In this document: positions 28,549-37,175 of the stretch, one piece after another | How positions within the stretch are numbered: position 1 is the first letter of the stretch | How the letters are laid out: each line of letters starts with the position of its first letter | Source: an uncultured Dehalococcoidia bacterium | Lineage (GTDB): Bacteria; Chloroflexota; Dehalococcoidia; Lucifugimonadales; Lucifugimonadaceae | Assembly (NCBI GenBank): GCA_951812795.1 | Contig: OX638325.1 | Location: forward strand, 992,001-1,056,000 | Direction: 5' to 3' | Length of the DNA: 64,000 nt | Translations under genes and position numbers: made by a program | Notes under the pieces: generated by a model | What the model was told of the DNA's origin: nothing | The model's input: the letters and a program-made list of their open reading frames with translations, nothing else | Databases searched by the model: none

Positions 28549-29478
28549 TCAGACCAAGTACTTTTTGTTGACCTTGCAGACGTAGGAGTAGGTGGGGTTC
28601 ACGAACTGCGTCACGCGGGCTTCGAGGCACTGGGCAAGGAAGATGAAGGCTTGGCCTTGAGACATACCGTAATCGGCTTCGAGCCAAAGGATCATTTCGG
28701 AGAGCGCAATGCGGAATGCGTCTTCAGCCGGCTTTTCAATGCCGGTCGTCATGATGTGCGTATCGTTTTCGATGCGCGGCCAAGTCATCTCTTTTGGCAT
28801 CGGGGAAAGTTCGACCTTCATCGTGACGGAGCCGCCGGTTTCAATGCCGCCACCGCCGCAGATTTCGCCGTCACCTTGTCGGGCGTGCATGTCTCCAACG
28901 TGGAGGAGGGCTCCTGGATGATAGACGGGTAGGTGGAGTTTTGCTCCGTTGGTGACTTCTTGAATGTCGAAGTTACCGCCCCACTGCCCTGCCCAGCTGT
29001 TGGTTCGGGCCTCTCGTTCGGGTGCTACGCCGACGACTCCGAGCATGGGTTCGACAGGGAAGGTGAGTTTGTCGTTCCAGATGATCTGCCCGTTTTCGAC
29101 GTCGATGCGGCAGATGCGGAATTGCGGGCCGATGTTTGAAGGGCCGAGGTAGCCGGGCATTGCACCGGTCGAGCCGCCGTACCGGGTCCAACCGACCGGG
29201 TGGGTCTTGATCTCGCCGATGTGGACGGTGAGCATGTGACCCGGTTCGGCGCCTTCGATGTAGGTGCATCCGGATGACGCGTTGCCACGATCGGTGGGTT
29301 GCGAGTCGGATCGGTAGGTGTTGTAGAGGTCTCGGATGTCGTCTGGGACGAGCTCGGCGTTGGGACCGCGGTTCATCTGGGTCTGAACCTCAAACCATTC
29401 TCCCGGTTCGACTCGGAGCGTTACCGGGTTAGCGGCTGAGTGTTCGTAGTAGAGGGTGTCTCGGGTTGCGACCTTCAT
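28549..29478 (-). CDS. Acetamidase/formamidase family protein
   Basis: 309 residues with the FmdA/AmdA signature: LRVEPGEWFEVQT near the N-terminus, VHIGEIKTHPVGW, a GNFDIQEVTNGAKLHLPVYH metal-site strand, the LLHVGDMHARQGDGEICG loop, and a final segment with GQAFIFLAQ and a C-terminal basic tail. Members hydrolyse small amides (acetamide, formamide) to the acid plus ammonia, though many family members are uncharacterised. Start at ATG 29478, six bases after GGGAG; the frame is open further upstream to 29691 but lacks family resemblance there. Confidence 0.9.
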   Translation of the reverse strand: MKVATRDTLYYEHSAANPVTLRVEPGEWFEVQTQMNRGPNAELVPDDIRDLYNTYRSDSQPTDRGNASSGCTYIEGAEPGHMLTVHIGEIKTHPVGWTRYGGSTGAMPGYLGPSNIGPQFRICRIDVENGQIIWNDKLTFPVEPMLGVVGVAPEREARTNSWAGQWGGNFDIQEVTNGAKLHLPVYHPGALLHVGDMHARQGDGEICGGGGIETGGSVTMKVELSPMPKEMTWPRIENDTHIMTTGIEKPAEDAFRIALSEMILWLEADYGMSQGQAFIFLAQCLEARVTQFVNPTYSYVCKVNKKYLV

Positions 29479-29542
29479 GCGGGTGCTCCCTGTGTGCTGC
29501 GGGAATTGACCTGCATGAAGTGTAATGCCCTCTTCGTGCCAG

Positions 29543-30271
29543 TTACGCGAGAAGTTTATTGACCAAGTCGGGAAAGTCCGCCGCGACGAAATCGATCTGA
29601 GGATCGGCGGTGGCGGATGTGATGTCGGAGTAGCCCGGCGTGACGTTCGATTCACCTTCACGGTGGATGTACGCGGTGTGCATCCCAGCACGCCGGGAGT
29701 TTTTGAGATCGTTCATGTGGGCAGCGGTCATCATCGCTTCGGAGGGTTCGAGACGGAGGAGTCGGATAGCCGAGTTGTAGGCGTTCGGAGGTCCTTTGTA
29801 AGCACCGAGGAATTCGCAGGAGAGGATGCCGTCCCAGTTGATACCGTTGTGTTTCGAGCAGTCGACGGCGATGGAGTAGCTGAGGACGGTTAGGACGATG
29901 ACGGTGTAGCGGGACTTGAGGCGGTGGATCGCGTCGACAGCGCCGGGCCAGGCTCGGAGGCGGTGCCAGATTTCGGTGAGGTCGTCGCGCTCCGCGGATG
30001 ACAGGGTCATCGCGGTGTGTTTTTCTAGGACGTCGTCAAGGATCTGACGATGGATGTGATCGAGGTTCGTCCAGGGGAGTTCGGCTCGGTTGACCCGCGC
30101 GAGCAAGTCGAAGGACCATACGCGCCAGTCGGTCGCGAATTGCTCGATATCAACTGTGGCTTCTTGTTCGATGGCGATACGCCGGACTTCATCTTCGATA
30201 GTCCCTCGCCAGTCGAATACTGTTCCTCCGACGTCCCACGTCAAGGCCTTGATTTTGGTGAGGTCAGTCAT
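29543..30271 (-). CDS. HAD-superfamily hydrolase, haloacid dehalogenase type II-like
   Basis: 242 residues. HAD motif I is LTWDVGGTVFDW with the nucleophile Asp; a cap domain follows (residues 18-100). Motif II threonine/serine is in VIVLTVLS, motif III lysine in LGAYKGPP, and motif IV is MMTAAHMNDLKNSRRAG, the pattern seen in 2-haloacid dehalogenases. The substrate may be a haloacid or a phosphate ester. The start is chosen at ATG 30271 because AGGTGA is eight bases upstream; ATG 30277 is too close. It is divergent from panB and lies 64 bases upstream of the acetamidase start on the same strand. Confidence 0.88.
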   Translation of the reverse strand: MTDLTKIKALTWDVGGTVFDWRGTIEDEVRRIAIEQEATVDIEQFATDWRVWSFDLLARVNRAELPWTNLDHIHRQILDDVLEKHTAMTLSSAERDDLTEIWHRLRAWPGAVDAIHRLKSRYTVIVLTVLSYSIAVDCSKHNGINWDGILSCEFLGAYKGPPNAYNSAIRLLRLEPSEAMMTAAHMNDLKNSRRAGMHTAYIHREGESNVTPGYSDITSATADPQIDFVAADFPDLVNKLLA

Positions 30272-30322
30272 TGTCATTCACCTGTTTCGAGATTTTTCTG
30301 CGTGAAGTGTCACCGTTCGATT

Positions 30323-31159
30323 ATGGATAATTGGGGTATGTGTGCCGCGCCACAACGTTTGACGGTTCGTTACTTCGGGGATGCGAAGGCTCGGGGAGAG
30401 CTGATCCCGATGGTGACGGCTTACGACTACAACCACGGGTTGTTGGTGGATAGCGCTGGAATTCCGTCGATTTTGGTTGGAGACAGTTTGGGGAATGTGG
30501 TCTTGGGTTATGACTCGACCGTTCCGGTGACGGTGGAAGATATGGTTCGTGCGACAGCCGCGGTAACTCGGGGTGCGAAGAAAGCGTTTGTGGTCGCGGA
30601 TATGCCGTTCGGGAGTTATCAGTCGGACGTTCCGACGGCGATCAAAAACGCGGCGCGGTTGATGAAGGAAGGTGGTGCGCAATCGGTGAAGTTGGAGGGA
30701 GGGGTTTCGGTTGAGGGAACAATCCGGGCATTGGTGGAGGCTGGCATACCCGTGATGGGGCACGTTGGTTTCACGCCGCAGTCGATCCATTCGTTCGGGG
30801 GATACCGAGTGCAGGGACGCGGCGCGAATGCCGAGCGAGTCATTGAGGATGCTCTGGCGGTGGAGCGAGCGGGTGCGTTCTCGGTTGTTTTGGAACTGAT
30901 GCCATCGGCGTTGTCGAAGGATATTACGGCGCAGTTAAGCATTCCGACCATTGGCATCGGTGCAGGCCCGCACTGCGACGGCCAAATCCAAGTTCTCCAC
31001 GACATGCTGGGATTGGATCCGACATTCAGACCGCGTCATGCAGGTCACTACGGAGATTTTGCAGAAGCAATCACGGAAGCGGTGCGTCGCTATGTGGACG
31101 ATGTGGGCGAAGGGAAGTTCCCTGCCGACCAGGAATCGCATTATTCGCGTCCGGGTTGA
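30323..31159 (+). CDS. panB: 3-methyl-2-oxobutanoate hydroxymethyltransferase (ketopantoate hydroxymethyltransferase)
   Basis: 278 residues matching PanB. Motifs are MVTAYDY, ILVGDSLGNVVLGYDSTVPV (metal and ketoacid site), SVKLEGG (catalytic/substrate Lys), GHVGFTPQS and the end TIGIGAGPHCDGQIQVLHDMLG. The enzyme adds a hydroxymethyl group from methylene-tetrahydrofolate to 2-oxoisovalerate, the first step of pantothenate and CoA synthesis. The ATG at 30323 or 30338 could be used; neither has a strong ribosome site. panC and panD are not adjacent, so the pathway genes are dispersed. Confidence 0.95.
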   Translation: MDNWGMCAAPQRLTVRYFGDAKARGELIPMVTAYDYNHGLLVDSAGIPSILVGDSLGNVVLGYDSTVPVTVEDMVRATAAVTRGAKKAFVVADMPFGSYQSDVPTAIKNAARLMKEGGAQSVKLEGGVSVEGTIRALVEAGIPVMGHVGFTPQSIHSFGGYRVQGRGANAERVIEDALAVERAGAFSVVLELMPSALSKDITAQLSIPTIGIGAGPHCDGQIQVLHDMLGLDPTFRPRHAGHYGDFAEAITEAVRRYVDDVGEGKFPADQESHYSRPG

Positions 31160-31325
31160 TCTGCGGTGTGAAAGATCCCGAACGATGAAAAAGGATGTGA
31201 TTGAGGTGATCGTGGAGGAATGAAATCACTTTGTGCAACTAAGGGGCGGTTCGGGCTGCGCCAAGCCGATGGCGCGATACGATTACTCTAGTCTCGTCAC
31301 AAGTCAGACCCAAGGAGCCAACGCC

Positions 31326-31652
31326 ATGATCTACGAACTACGCATCTACGAGTGCTTTGCCGGGAAGCTACCGAACCTGAACTCTCGGTTTGCGAACCAC
31401 ACGATGGAATTGTTCGAGAAGCACGGCATCAAGAACGTCGGATATTGGACGCATGATGTTGGGCCGAAAAGCAATGAGTTGGTATATCTCGTGGCGTTCG
31501 AGGACCACAACCAGCGTGCCGAGGCTTGGGCGAGTTTTCGGGCTGACCCGGAGTGGCAGAAGGTCTTCGAAGAGTCCCATGCCGATGGGATCATCGTGAA
31601 GAACGTTGAGAACCGGCTGCTGGCACCGACGGATTATTCACCGTTGCAGTGA
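31326..31652 (+). CDS. NIPSNAP family protein
   Basis: 108 residues forming a dimeric alpha-beta barrel: start MIYELRIYECFAGKLP, middle NVGYWTHDVGPKSNELVYLVAFED, then an ASFRADPEWQKVFEES helix, all typical of NIPSNAP. Bacterial members are mostly uncharacterised, and some lie in catabolic operons. AGGAG nine bases before the ATG fixes the start. The gap from panB (166 bases) holds nothing else recognised. Confidence 0.9.
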   Translation: MIYELRIYECFAGKLPNLNSRFANHTMELFEKHGIKNVGYWTHDVGPKSNELVYLVAFEDHNQRAEAWASFRADPEWQKVFEESHADGIIVKNVENRLLAPTDYSPLQ

Positions 31653-31683
31653 ACGGAGCAGGTTGTGGCATGGTGTTCAGTAC

Positions 31684-32088
31684 CTAAACGGTGAGCAGTT
31701 CCAAGTTTGGAATGCCATCAAAGTCATTGTCGTCCGCGACCAATGGACAATTTAGCAGGAGCGCCGTGGCAGCGATCCACGCGTCGGCCAGGTGTAATCT
31801 CCGTCCTTGTTGCTCACGTTGAGCGCGAATACGAGCCGCAATCTCGACCAATTCGGAGTTTGGCCAGATAACCGTGTATTGGTCTAGATGGGCCGTCAAC
31901 TCGTTCAGTCGGCGGCTCTCCCAACCGGCAAGATAGGCCCCATACAAACGCTCTTCCAGCGTCTGGAACGAGATGAACGCTCTATTGCCTTCCAAGAATT
32001 CTGCGTATGCGTTCGATCTCATCCGATTGTTGAACAAGATGGACACCACACTCGTGTCAACCACGACCAACGCCGATTCTGCGTTCAT
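31684..32088 (-). CDS. PIN-domain ribonuclease toxin, VapC-like
   Basis: 134 residues with the PIN-domain acidic set: D11 in VVDTSV, E45 in TLEERL, D102 in HLADAWIAA and D120/D122 in VADDNDF. These coordinate magnesium for RNA cleavage, and VapC toxins commonly cut tRNA or rRNA. Its ATG overlaps the stop of the preceding 217-aa gene by four bases, so the two are translationally coupled. That arrangement is usual for antitoxin-toxin pairs, but the partner is not a recognisable VapB. Confidence 0.9.
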   Translation of the reverse strand: MNAESALVVVDTSVVSILFNNRMRSNAYAEFLEGNRAFISFQTLEERLYGAYLAGWESRRLNELTAHLDQYTVIWPNSELVEIAARIRAQREQQGRRLHLADAWIAATALLLNCPLVADDNDFDGIPNLELLTV

Positions 32089-32738
32089 GTATCCCGTCTA
32101 CCCTGGCGAATTATCTCGTTGAACTTCTCAACGTCGAAAGGTTCGCTGGCGGCAACGACCTTGTCGCGACGGAATATTTTAGGGCTTGGATCGTTCAAAA
32201 CAGCTTCCAAATCGAATGGTTCGGTCCGAGATTGAGTTTGACTTTTTCGTTCGGCATTCGGTTTGACGTTCGTCATTTTTGCCGGACGTCGGATTTCGAT
32301 GGATTGACTGTTGCTCGGCGAAGTGATTCTTACGACGTCCACATCGTCTGAGAGACCGTTGCCGATTTCGTTGATTTCAGCTTTGACGGTTGCAGACATT
32401 TTGACAGTCCCTCCGCCTGAACCATTGGTGAGATTAAATAGCGCCTGCACGACCCGCGCGCCTGGCTGGTCAAGGGGCGTATCGAAATAAGCTGTGGGTG
32501 ACAGCGCCCACTCGGTGGTCGCCGAGCGTTCGGAACCACTAACCAAACGCAGTTTGGTTGCTTCAATCACAGATCGCGCTGAGTGACCCAATCGTTGGTC
32601 AGTGCCCTCGGATTCTCGAAGCAACGTACTGATTGCGCGTTGAAGATGCGAAATAGTACTCGCCAAATCTTCAATCGACACACCTCGTTCGTCGATTGAT
32701 GGGCCCTCAAAGGTTAATCTGAGTTTGTGATCGTGCAA
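32085..32738 (-). CDS. Unknown 217-aa protein coupled to PIN toxin (possible atypical antitoxin)
   Basis: I do not recognise the family. The N-terminal 45 residues (LRLTFEGPSIDERGVSIEDL then HLQRAISTLLRESEG) look like a small alpha-beta unit. The middle region (60-150) is predicted beta-rich. The C-terminal 60 residues are charged and carry two short similar segments, PFDLEAVLND and PFDVEKFNEI. A short helical C-terminus that wraps a toxin is common in antitoxins, and one of these segments could serve as such. It starts at TTG 32738 with AGGG seven bases upstream and ends in an ATGA overlap with the PIN gene. It is much larger than VapB (about 75 residues). Confidence 0.75.
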   Translation of the reverse strand: MHDHKLRLTFEGPSIDERGVSIEDLASTISHLQRAISTLLRESEGTDQRLGHSARSVIEATKLRLVSGSERSATTEWALSPTAYFDTPLDQPGARVVQALFNLTNGSGGGTVKMSATVKAEINEIGNGLSDDVDVVRITSPSNSQSIEIRRPAKMTNVKPNAERKSQTQSRTEPFDLEAVLNDPSPKIFRRDKVVAASEPFDVEKFNEIIRQGRRDT

Positions 32739-32863
32739 CCAGCGTCCCTATTAATCGATAGTTTTCTTAAACCTACTGTAATTGACCATCGGATTTTGCG
32801 CGCGGATTCAGCACTCTGTTGACATGACGAGACGATTGGTCTGCATTCATCAGCGCCTCGAAA

Positions 32864-33838
32864 TCAGTACCCCTCCACCTTGTCGCATTCGTAGATGAAG
32901 GGCTCTCCGGCGATAAATCGTCGCAGATTCTCCTTGAACACCTCCCGGCGGCCTAGGTACATGTCCGGCACCAGCGCCGATGCGTGAGGCGAAAAGATCA
33001 CGTTCGGCGTGTCCCAAAGCGGACTATCGGCCTCGGGAGGCTCTGGCTCCATGGCGTCTAAACCGGCCCCGGCCAACTCCCCATTCCGAATCGCTTTGCA
33101 CATAGCGTTTTCGTCGACGATGCCGCCTCGGGAAATCACGATAATGTGAGCGGTCGGCTTCATCAGCGCGATGCGGCGGTAGTCGATGGATTTCATCGTC
33201 TCATTAGTGTAGGGGCAGGCGACGACGAACCAGTCGGACATGGCAATGAGGTCGTCGAGTTTTTCTAAGCCCCAGACCGCTTCGGCGTGTTCGGACGGCC
33301 TAGGGACTTTGTCAACGGCGTAGACGTTCATGTCGAAGCCGGAGGCGCGTTTGGCTACTCGGCGTCCGATGTTCCCGAACCCGTAGATGCCGAGGGTTGC
33401 GCCTTCGAGTTCGATCTGACGCCATCCGTAGGTTTCGGGCCTCCACTCGCGAGCCAATTGTTGGGGAAGCATCTCGTTTAAGCGTTGGGCAAGCGAGGTG
33501 ATGAGGGCGAAGACGTGCGTGGCCATCGGGCTGACGTGGGAGTCGCGGGAGTTTGTGACTGGGATGTTGGATTCGACGAGTTCGGGGATTTTCATGATGC
33601 CGTCGATGCCAGTCCCAGCGCAGTGTATCCACTTGAGATTTTTGGCGGCGAGAAAGACCTTGCGGGTTGGCCATCCGCAGTAGGCGTCGGTATCTTCGAT
33701 GGCGATGAGCTGGTCTTCCTCGGTTTCGCACCAGACGAAGTTGACATCGGGGAATGTTGATTCGAGTTCGCGGATGACGGCATCGTCGGCTTCGCCGGGG
33801 GCTACGCCGCCAGGCATGGGGGTTACTACGACTTTCAC
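32864..33838 (-). CDS. D-isomer specific 2-hydroxyacid dehydrogenase
   Basis: 324 residues. The Rossmann NAD(P) site is GIYGFGNIGRR. The catalytic set is Arg in VISRGGIVDE, Glu in DAMEPEPP and His in FSPHASAL. It reversibly reduces a 2-oxoacid to a D-2-hydroxyacid; the substrate is unknown (glyoxylate/hydroxypyruvate and phosphoglycerate-type members share these motifs). It starts at GTG 33838, seven bases after AGGA. The open frame extends upstream to 33970 without resemblance to the family. Confidence 0.92.
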   Translation of the reverse strand: MKVVVTPMPGGVAPGEADDAVIRELESTFPDVNFVWCETEEDQLIAIEDTDAYCGWPTRKVFLAAKNLKWIHCAGTGIDGIMKIPELVESNIPVTNSRDSHVSPMATHVFALITSLAQRLNEMLPQQLAREWRPETYGWRQIELEGATLGIYGFGNIGRRVAKRASGFDMNVYAVDKVPRPSEHAEAVWGLEKLDDLIAMSDWFVVACPYTNETMKSIDYRRIALMKPTAHIIVISRGGIVDENAMCKAIRNGELAGAGLDAMEPEPPEADSPLWDTPNVIFSPHASALVPDMYLGRREVFKENLRRFIAGEPFIYECDKVEGY

Positions 33839-33923
33839 GGTTGAATCCTGTTGAAACGTTGTGCGTGGTTTGGTAGGTAATTTAGCACTTGCGGGGAACG
33901 GGCGACTACTAGAACCACAGAAT

Positions 33924-33944
33924 GGGCGAACACATGGGTCGCCC
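33924..33944. repeat. Short intergenic palindrome (GGGCGA...TCGCCC)
   Basis: A 6-base perfect stem, GGGCGA at 33924-33929 and TCGCCC at 33939-33944, around a nine-base loop. It is followed by TTACGA. The sequence style is that of dispersed intergenic elements. Only one copy was noticed in this window. Confidence 0.4.
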
Positions 33945-34054
33945 TTACGACGGTTCACTCGAGCTCTCAACCATCAATGGAGAGGGTTGCGTTCAGATTG
34001 TTGGCACGTCATTGCCCTTAGCCCCGCACCTCTGGATGGACGTTCCGCCCGCTG

Positions 34055-34080
34055 AAGCGCCGGCTTTCGCCGGAATGACG
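34055..34080. repeat. Dispersed palindromic element, copy 1
   Basis: CCGGC-TTTC-GCCGG hairpin (34060-34073) followed by AATGACG. A second copy with the same core lies at 38261-38286. Both are intergenic. The core hairpin plus AATGACG tail is shared, with only loop changes. Confidence 0.55.
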
Positions 34081-34081
34081 A

Positions 34082-34555
34082 TTACCGCCGTCGCGATGCG
34101 CCCTCTTTGACTCGCATCCATTCGTCGTGGGGTGGTACCGGTTCGCCGATGACGTATAGGAAGAAGTAGCATCCGGTGTCGCCGAGGAATTTGAACTGTT
34201 TTTTCAGGTCTTTTACGACGTCGTAGAAATCGCCGTGCGAGCGTAGGTAATCGATGAAGCAGCCGTATTCAACGTCGAGTTCTATGATGCGCTGTGCGTT
34301 GTAAACGATGGCGGCGAGTTTGCGTCGGTTTCGGATGACGCGGGTGTCATGTGCAAGTTCTTCTAGCTCTTCTTCGGTCAAAGCGGCGACTCTTCCGATC
34401 TCGAAGCTTTGGAACGCTTCGTTGGTGTCGGGCCATTTTGCGTTGACGACTTGCCATGACATGCCGCTCTGGAAGACTGCTTTAGACATAACCTCAAGGT
34501 AGTCGTCGAGTGACTTGACTTGGACTTGGGGAGGAGCGCCTTTTTCGTCGGGCAT
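34082..34555 (-). CDS. DNA-3-methyladenine glycosylase I (Tag)-like protein
   Basis: 157 residues resembling the HhH-GPD core of Tag: FQSGMSWQVVNAKWPDTNEAF, a VAALTEEELEELAHDTRVIRNRRKL block and FKFLGDTGCYFFLYVIGE. Tag excises 3-methyladenine from DNA. The family's N-terminal zinc ligand (MxRC) and C-terminal His/Cys pair are missing, so this is a divergent or shortened homologue. The alternative is a non-DNA-repair member of the superfamily. It is single and divergent from the thiolase-like gene. The gap upstream on the left (33839-34081) contains only short palindromes. Confidence 0.7.
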   Translation of the reverse strand: MPDEKGAPPQVQVKSLDDYLEVMSKAVFQSGMSWQVVNAKWPDTNEAFQSFEIGRVAALTEEELEELAHDTRVIRNRRKLAAIVYNAQRIIELDVEYGCFIDYLRSHGDFYDVVKDLKKQFKFLGDTGCYFFLYVIGEPVPPHDEWMRVKEGASRRR

Positions 34556-34687
34556 GGGATGGAACTTTCGGGAGTGTCAATAGGTATCTGAATTGGCGGT
34601 TCAAGTTTACATTTAGCACTGCGCGGGTAAAATGCTTGTTGCGCACTGGCTGTGCATCGGAGTCGCTAACGGAGTTGGATATCCATC

Positions 34688-35851
34688 ATGCCGAACATTA
34701 ATAGACTGAAAGCGCTTTCTGGACAATCTGCGATTGTGGGTGTTGCTGAATCTGACGAGATCGGAAATGTTCCCGACAAATCGCCTCTCGCGCACCATGC
34801 GGAGGCGGCGATCAATGCGTTGGACGACGCCGGGTTAGCGCTTTCGGATGTCGACGGGCTGATGACGGCTGGGTGGTCGACGTTAGATGTGGGAGAGTAT
34901 CTGGGGATACAGCCAAGGTTTACGGACAGCACTTCGGTGGGCGGATCATCATTTGTGATTCACATCGCGCATGCGATCGCGGCGATTCAAGCTGGATATT
35001 GCGAGGTCGCGTTGATTACTCACGGTCAGGCGGGTCGTAACGATCGTGCCGGTCTGGGGGCAAATCTTGGGACGCCGCAGAACCAGTATGAGCGTCCGTA
35101 CGGGATCATTGGTCCGCCGGTGTCGTATGCGATGGCTGCGCGGCGTTATATGCATCTGTACGGCGAGGATCGAACGCGGGAGGCCATGGCGAACATCGCG
35201 GTGTCGACTCGCAAGTGGGCCAACATGAACGATAAGGCGTATTTCTACGACCGTCCGGCGACGTTCGACGATTACCACGATTCTCGTTGGATCGTGTGGC
35301 CGTTCCATCTGCTGGACTGCTGTCTGGTAACGGATGCGGGCGCGGCGATCGTGGTGACGACCGCGGAAAGGGCTAAGGACTGCGCCAAGGGTGGCGTCGC
35401 GATCCTAGGAGCGGCGGAAGGTCATGACCATTCGATGATTTCGCAGATGCCGGACCTGACGCGGGCCTTCGGCAGGAACACGGGTGAGCAGGCGTTGTCG
35501 ATGGCCGGGGTTTCACACTCGGATCTGGACCTGATGATGATCTACGATTCATTCACCTACACCGTGTTGGTGTCGTTGGAGAACCTCGGATTCTGTGCGC
35601 CGGGTGAAGGTCCGGATTTGGTGGCGAACCAGCGGACTGCGCCGGGCGGAGATTTTCCTGTGAATACCTCTGGTGGCGGGTTGTCCTACACGCACCCTGG
35701 GATGTACGGGATTTTCACTGTCGTCGAGGCGGTTCGGCAGTTGCGCGGCGAGACTGGCGAGAGACAGTTGGACGACTGCGACTTGGCGGTGGCGCATGGC
35801 ACTGGCGGTTACTTGTCATCGACGGGAACGGTGATCTTGTCGGCTCCATAG
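34688..35851 (+). CDS. Thiolase-like protein (SCP-x/Ltp type lipid-transfer thiolase fold)
   Basis: 387 residues with the thiolase fold: SAIVGVAESD start, HAEAAINALDDAGL helix, and the nucleophile-elbow region TSVGGSSFVIHIAHA, where the usual catalytic Cys is replaced by Ser/Gly. Further motifs are YDSFTYTVL and SGGGLSYTHPGMYGIFTVVEA with the C-terminal His. Relatives without the Cys include CoA-thioester retro-aldolases that need a DUF35 partner. A DUF35 gene lies 1.9 kb downstream on the same strand. No true thiolase activity is predicted. Confidence 0.85.
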   Translation: MPNINRLKALSGQSAIVGVAESDEIGNVPDKSPLAHHAEAAINALDDAGLALSDVDGLMTAGWSTLDVGEYLGIQPRFTDSTSVGGSSFVIHIAHAIAAIQAGYCEVALITHGQAGRNDRAGLGANLGTPQNQYERPYGIIGPPVSYAMAARRYMHLYGEDRTREAMANIAVSTRKWANMNDKAYFYDRPATFDDYHDSRWIVWPFHLLDCCLVTDAGAAIVVTTAERAKDCAKGGVAILGAAEGHDHSMISQMPDLTRAFGRNTGEQALSMAGVSHSDLDLMMIYDSFTYTVLVSLENLGFCAPGEGPDLVANQRTAPGGDFPVNTSGGGLSYTHPGMYGIFTVVEAVRQLRGETGERQLDDCDLAVAHGTGGYLSSTGTVILSAP

Positions 35852-35894
35852 GTAGCCGCAGAATCCCCCTCAAAATCAGACGTAGAATGGGTGC

Positions 35895-37175
35895 ATGTCG
35901 GAAGGTGAAGGACCCCGCACTGGGTATTCAGCTGGCAGCGATCCTCAATTCGTAGCGCGGATTCGGCGCGAGATTGAAACGTGGCGGACCGAGGGGATTA
36001 TTTCGTCGGAAGTTGCGGAGACCCTCGTCAGTCGTTACGGGGAATCGGAGGATGCCGGGCGTCCATTCGCGTTGAATCGGCTATCAGCTGCAATCGTGAT
36101 CTTCGGTGCGATCCTGATTGGCCTTGGCATCATCGCGGTGCTAGCTGCGAACTGGGATGCGATCTCTGACCCGGCGAAGATCGGATTGATGGTGGCCGCG
36201 TCAACGACTACTTACGTTGTGGGTTGGTTTTTGGCGTACCGCTTTGAAGCGCCGCGTACTGGGATCGCCCTTATACTCCTCGGTGCGATCGTTTACGGCG
36301 CATCGATCCATCTCATCGCCCAGGCATTCAACGTCGAAGTGAATCACCCATTGCTTATGCCGGCGTGGTTCCTCGGTGTCGTGCCGATTGCCTATGTCAC
36401 ACGCGCGGTTGCGATTTTGGTGCTGTCGCTAATCTTATTGCTCGTATCGCTAGGCTTCCGTATGCAGGTTTGGTTTGGCGAGGAGTTCGCCAACGCCGTT
36501 GACGGCGCGGTATTCATGGTGGTGGTCGCCGCCTATGTTTTGTTCGGCGCGACGTTGTTCGCACTGGGACGCTTGCATGCGAGATGGAACCCCTTTCAAC
36601 ACTTCGCGCGTTACTTTGATGTGATTGGGATCGGAACCGCGGCGGTCGGTACTTATGCATTGAGTTTCGCGTCGGCGTGGCGGACGATTGATCGCGTCGA
36701 GGTTCGAGATTTCATGCCGGAGTTTTGGATCACCTTCGCGGTTACGTTGGTTATAGCGGTGGTTGCCCTGGCGATGGCGTATCAACGCCGTGAGACTCGT
36801 GCCGCCGATTCGGTGCGGTGGTTGTGGATCGCGTCGGGCACGTTCATGATGTGCGGGATCGCAATCGCGACGTGGATTGCGTTGATCGCCGATACGTCTT
36901 GGTTCTGGATTCCGGTCAACGTGATCATAATGATCGGCATCATTGCGATGTTGACGGCGGGATTTCGGTTCAATCGACCGTATCTGGTCAACACCGCGTT
37001 CATCTTGTTCGGCGTCACTGTGATGACGAGGTACTTCGAATTCGGATTCGATCTGCTTGATCAAGGCCTGGCGTTTATCGTCACCGGCGTGTTGTTCCTG
37101 GGAATCGGCTTCGGGCTCGAGCGCTTGCGGCGCGGCATGATTCGCGACATGCGGGAGAGGACTTTCTCGCTGTGA
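35895..37175 (+). CDS. DUF2157 membrane protein
   Basis: 426 residues. An N-terminal cytosolic segment with the family's WRTEGIISSEVAETLVSRYG is followed by around ten to twelve hydrophobic segments beginning ALNRLSAAIVIFGAILIGLG and the ANWDAI loop. DUF2157 proteins have no assigned activity. The last four bases overlap the next gene's GTG (GTGA), and the pairing of DUF2157 with a GDYXXLXY protein is recurrent, suggesting the two act together. Confidence 0.88.
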   Translation: MSEGEGPRTGYSAGSDPQFVARIRREIETWRTEGIISSEVAETLVSRYGESEDAGRPFALNRLSAAIVIFGAILIGLGIIAVLAANWDAISDPAKIGLMVAASTTTYVVGWFLAYRFEAPRTGIALILLGAIVYGASIHLIAQAFNVEVNHPLLMPAWFLGVVPIAYVTRAVAILVLSLILLLVSLGFRMQVWFGEEFANAVDGAVFMVVVAAYVLFGATLFALGRLHARWNPFQHFARYFDVIGIGTAAVGTYALSFASAWRTIDRVEVRDFMPEFWITFAVTLVIAVVALAMAYQRRETRAADSVRWLWIASGTFMMCGIAIATWIALIADTSWFWIPVNVIIMIGIIAMLTAGFRFNRPYLVNTAFILFGVTVMTRYFEFGFDLLDQGLAFIVTGVLFLGIGFGLERLRRGMIRDMRERTFSL

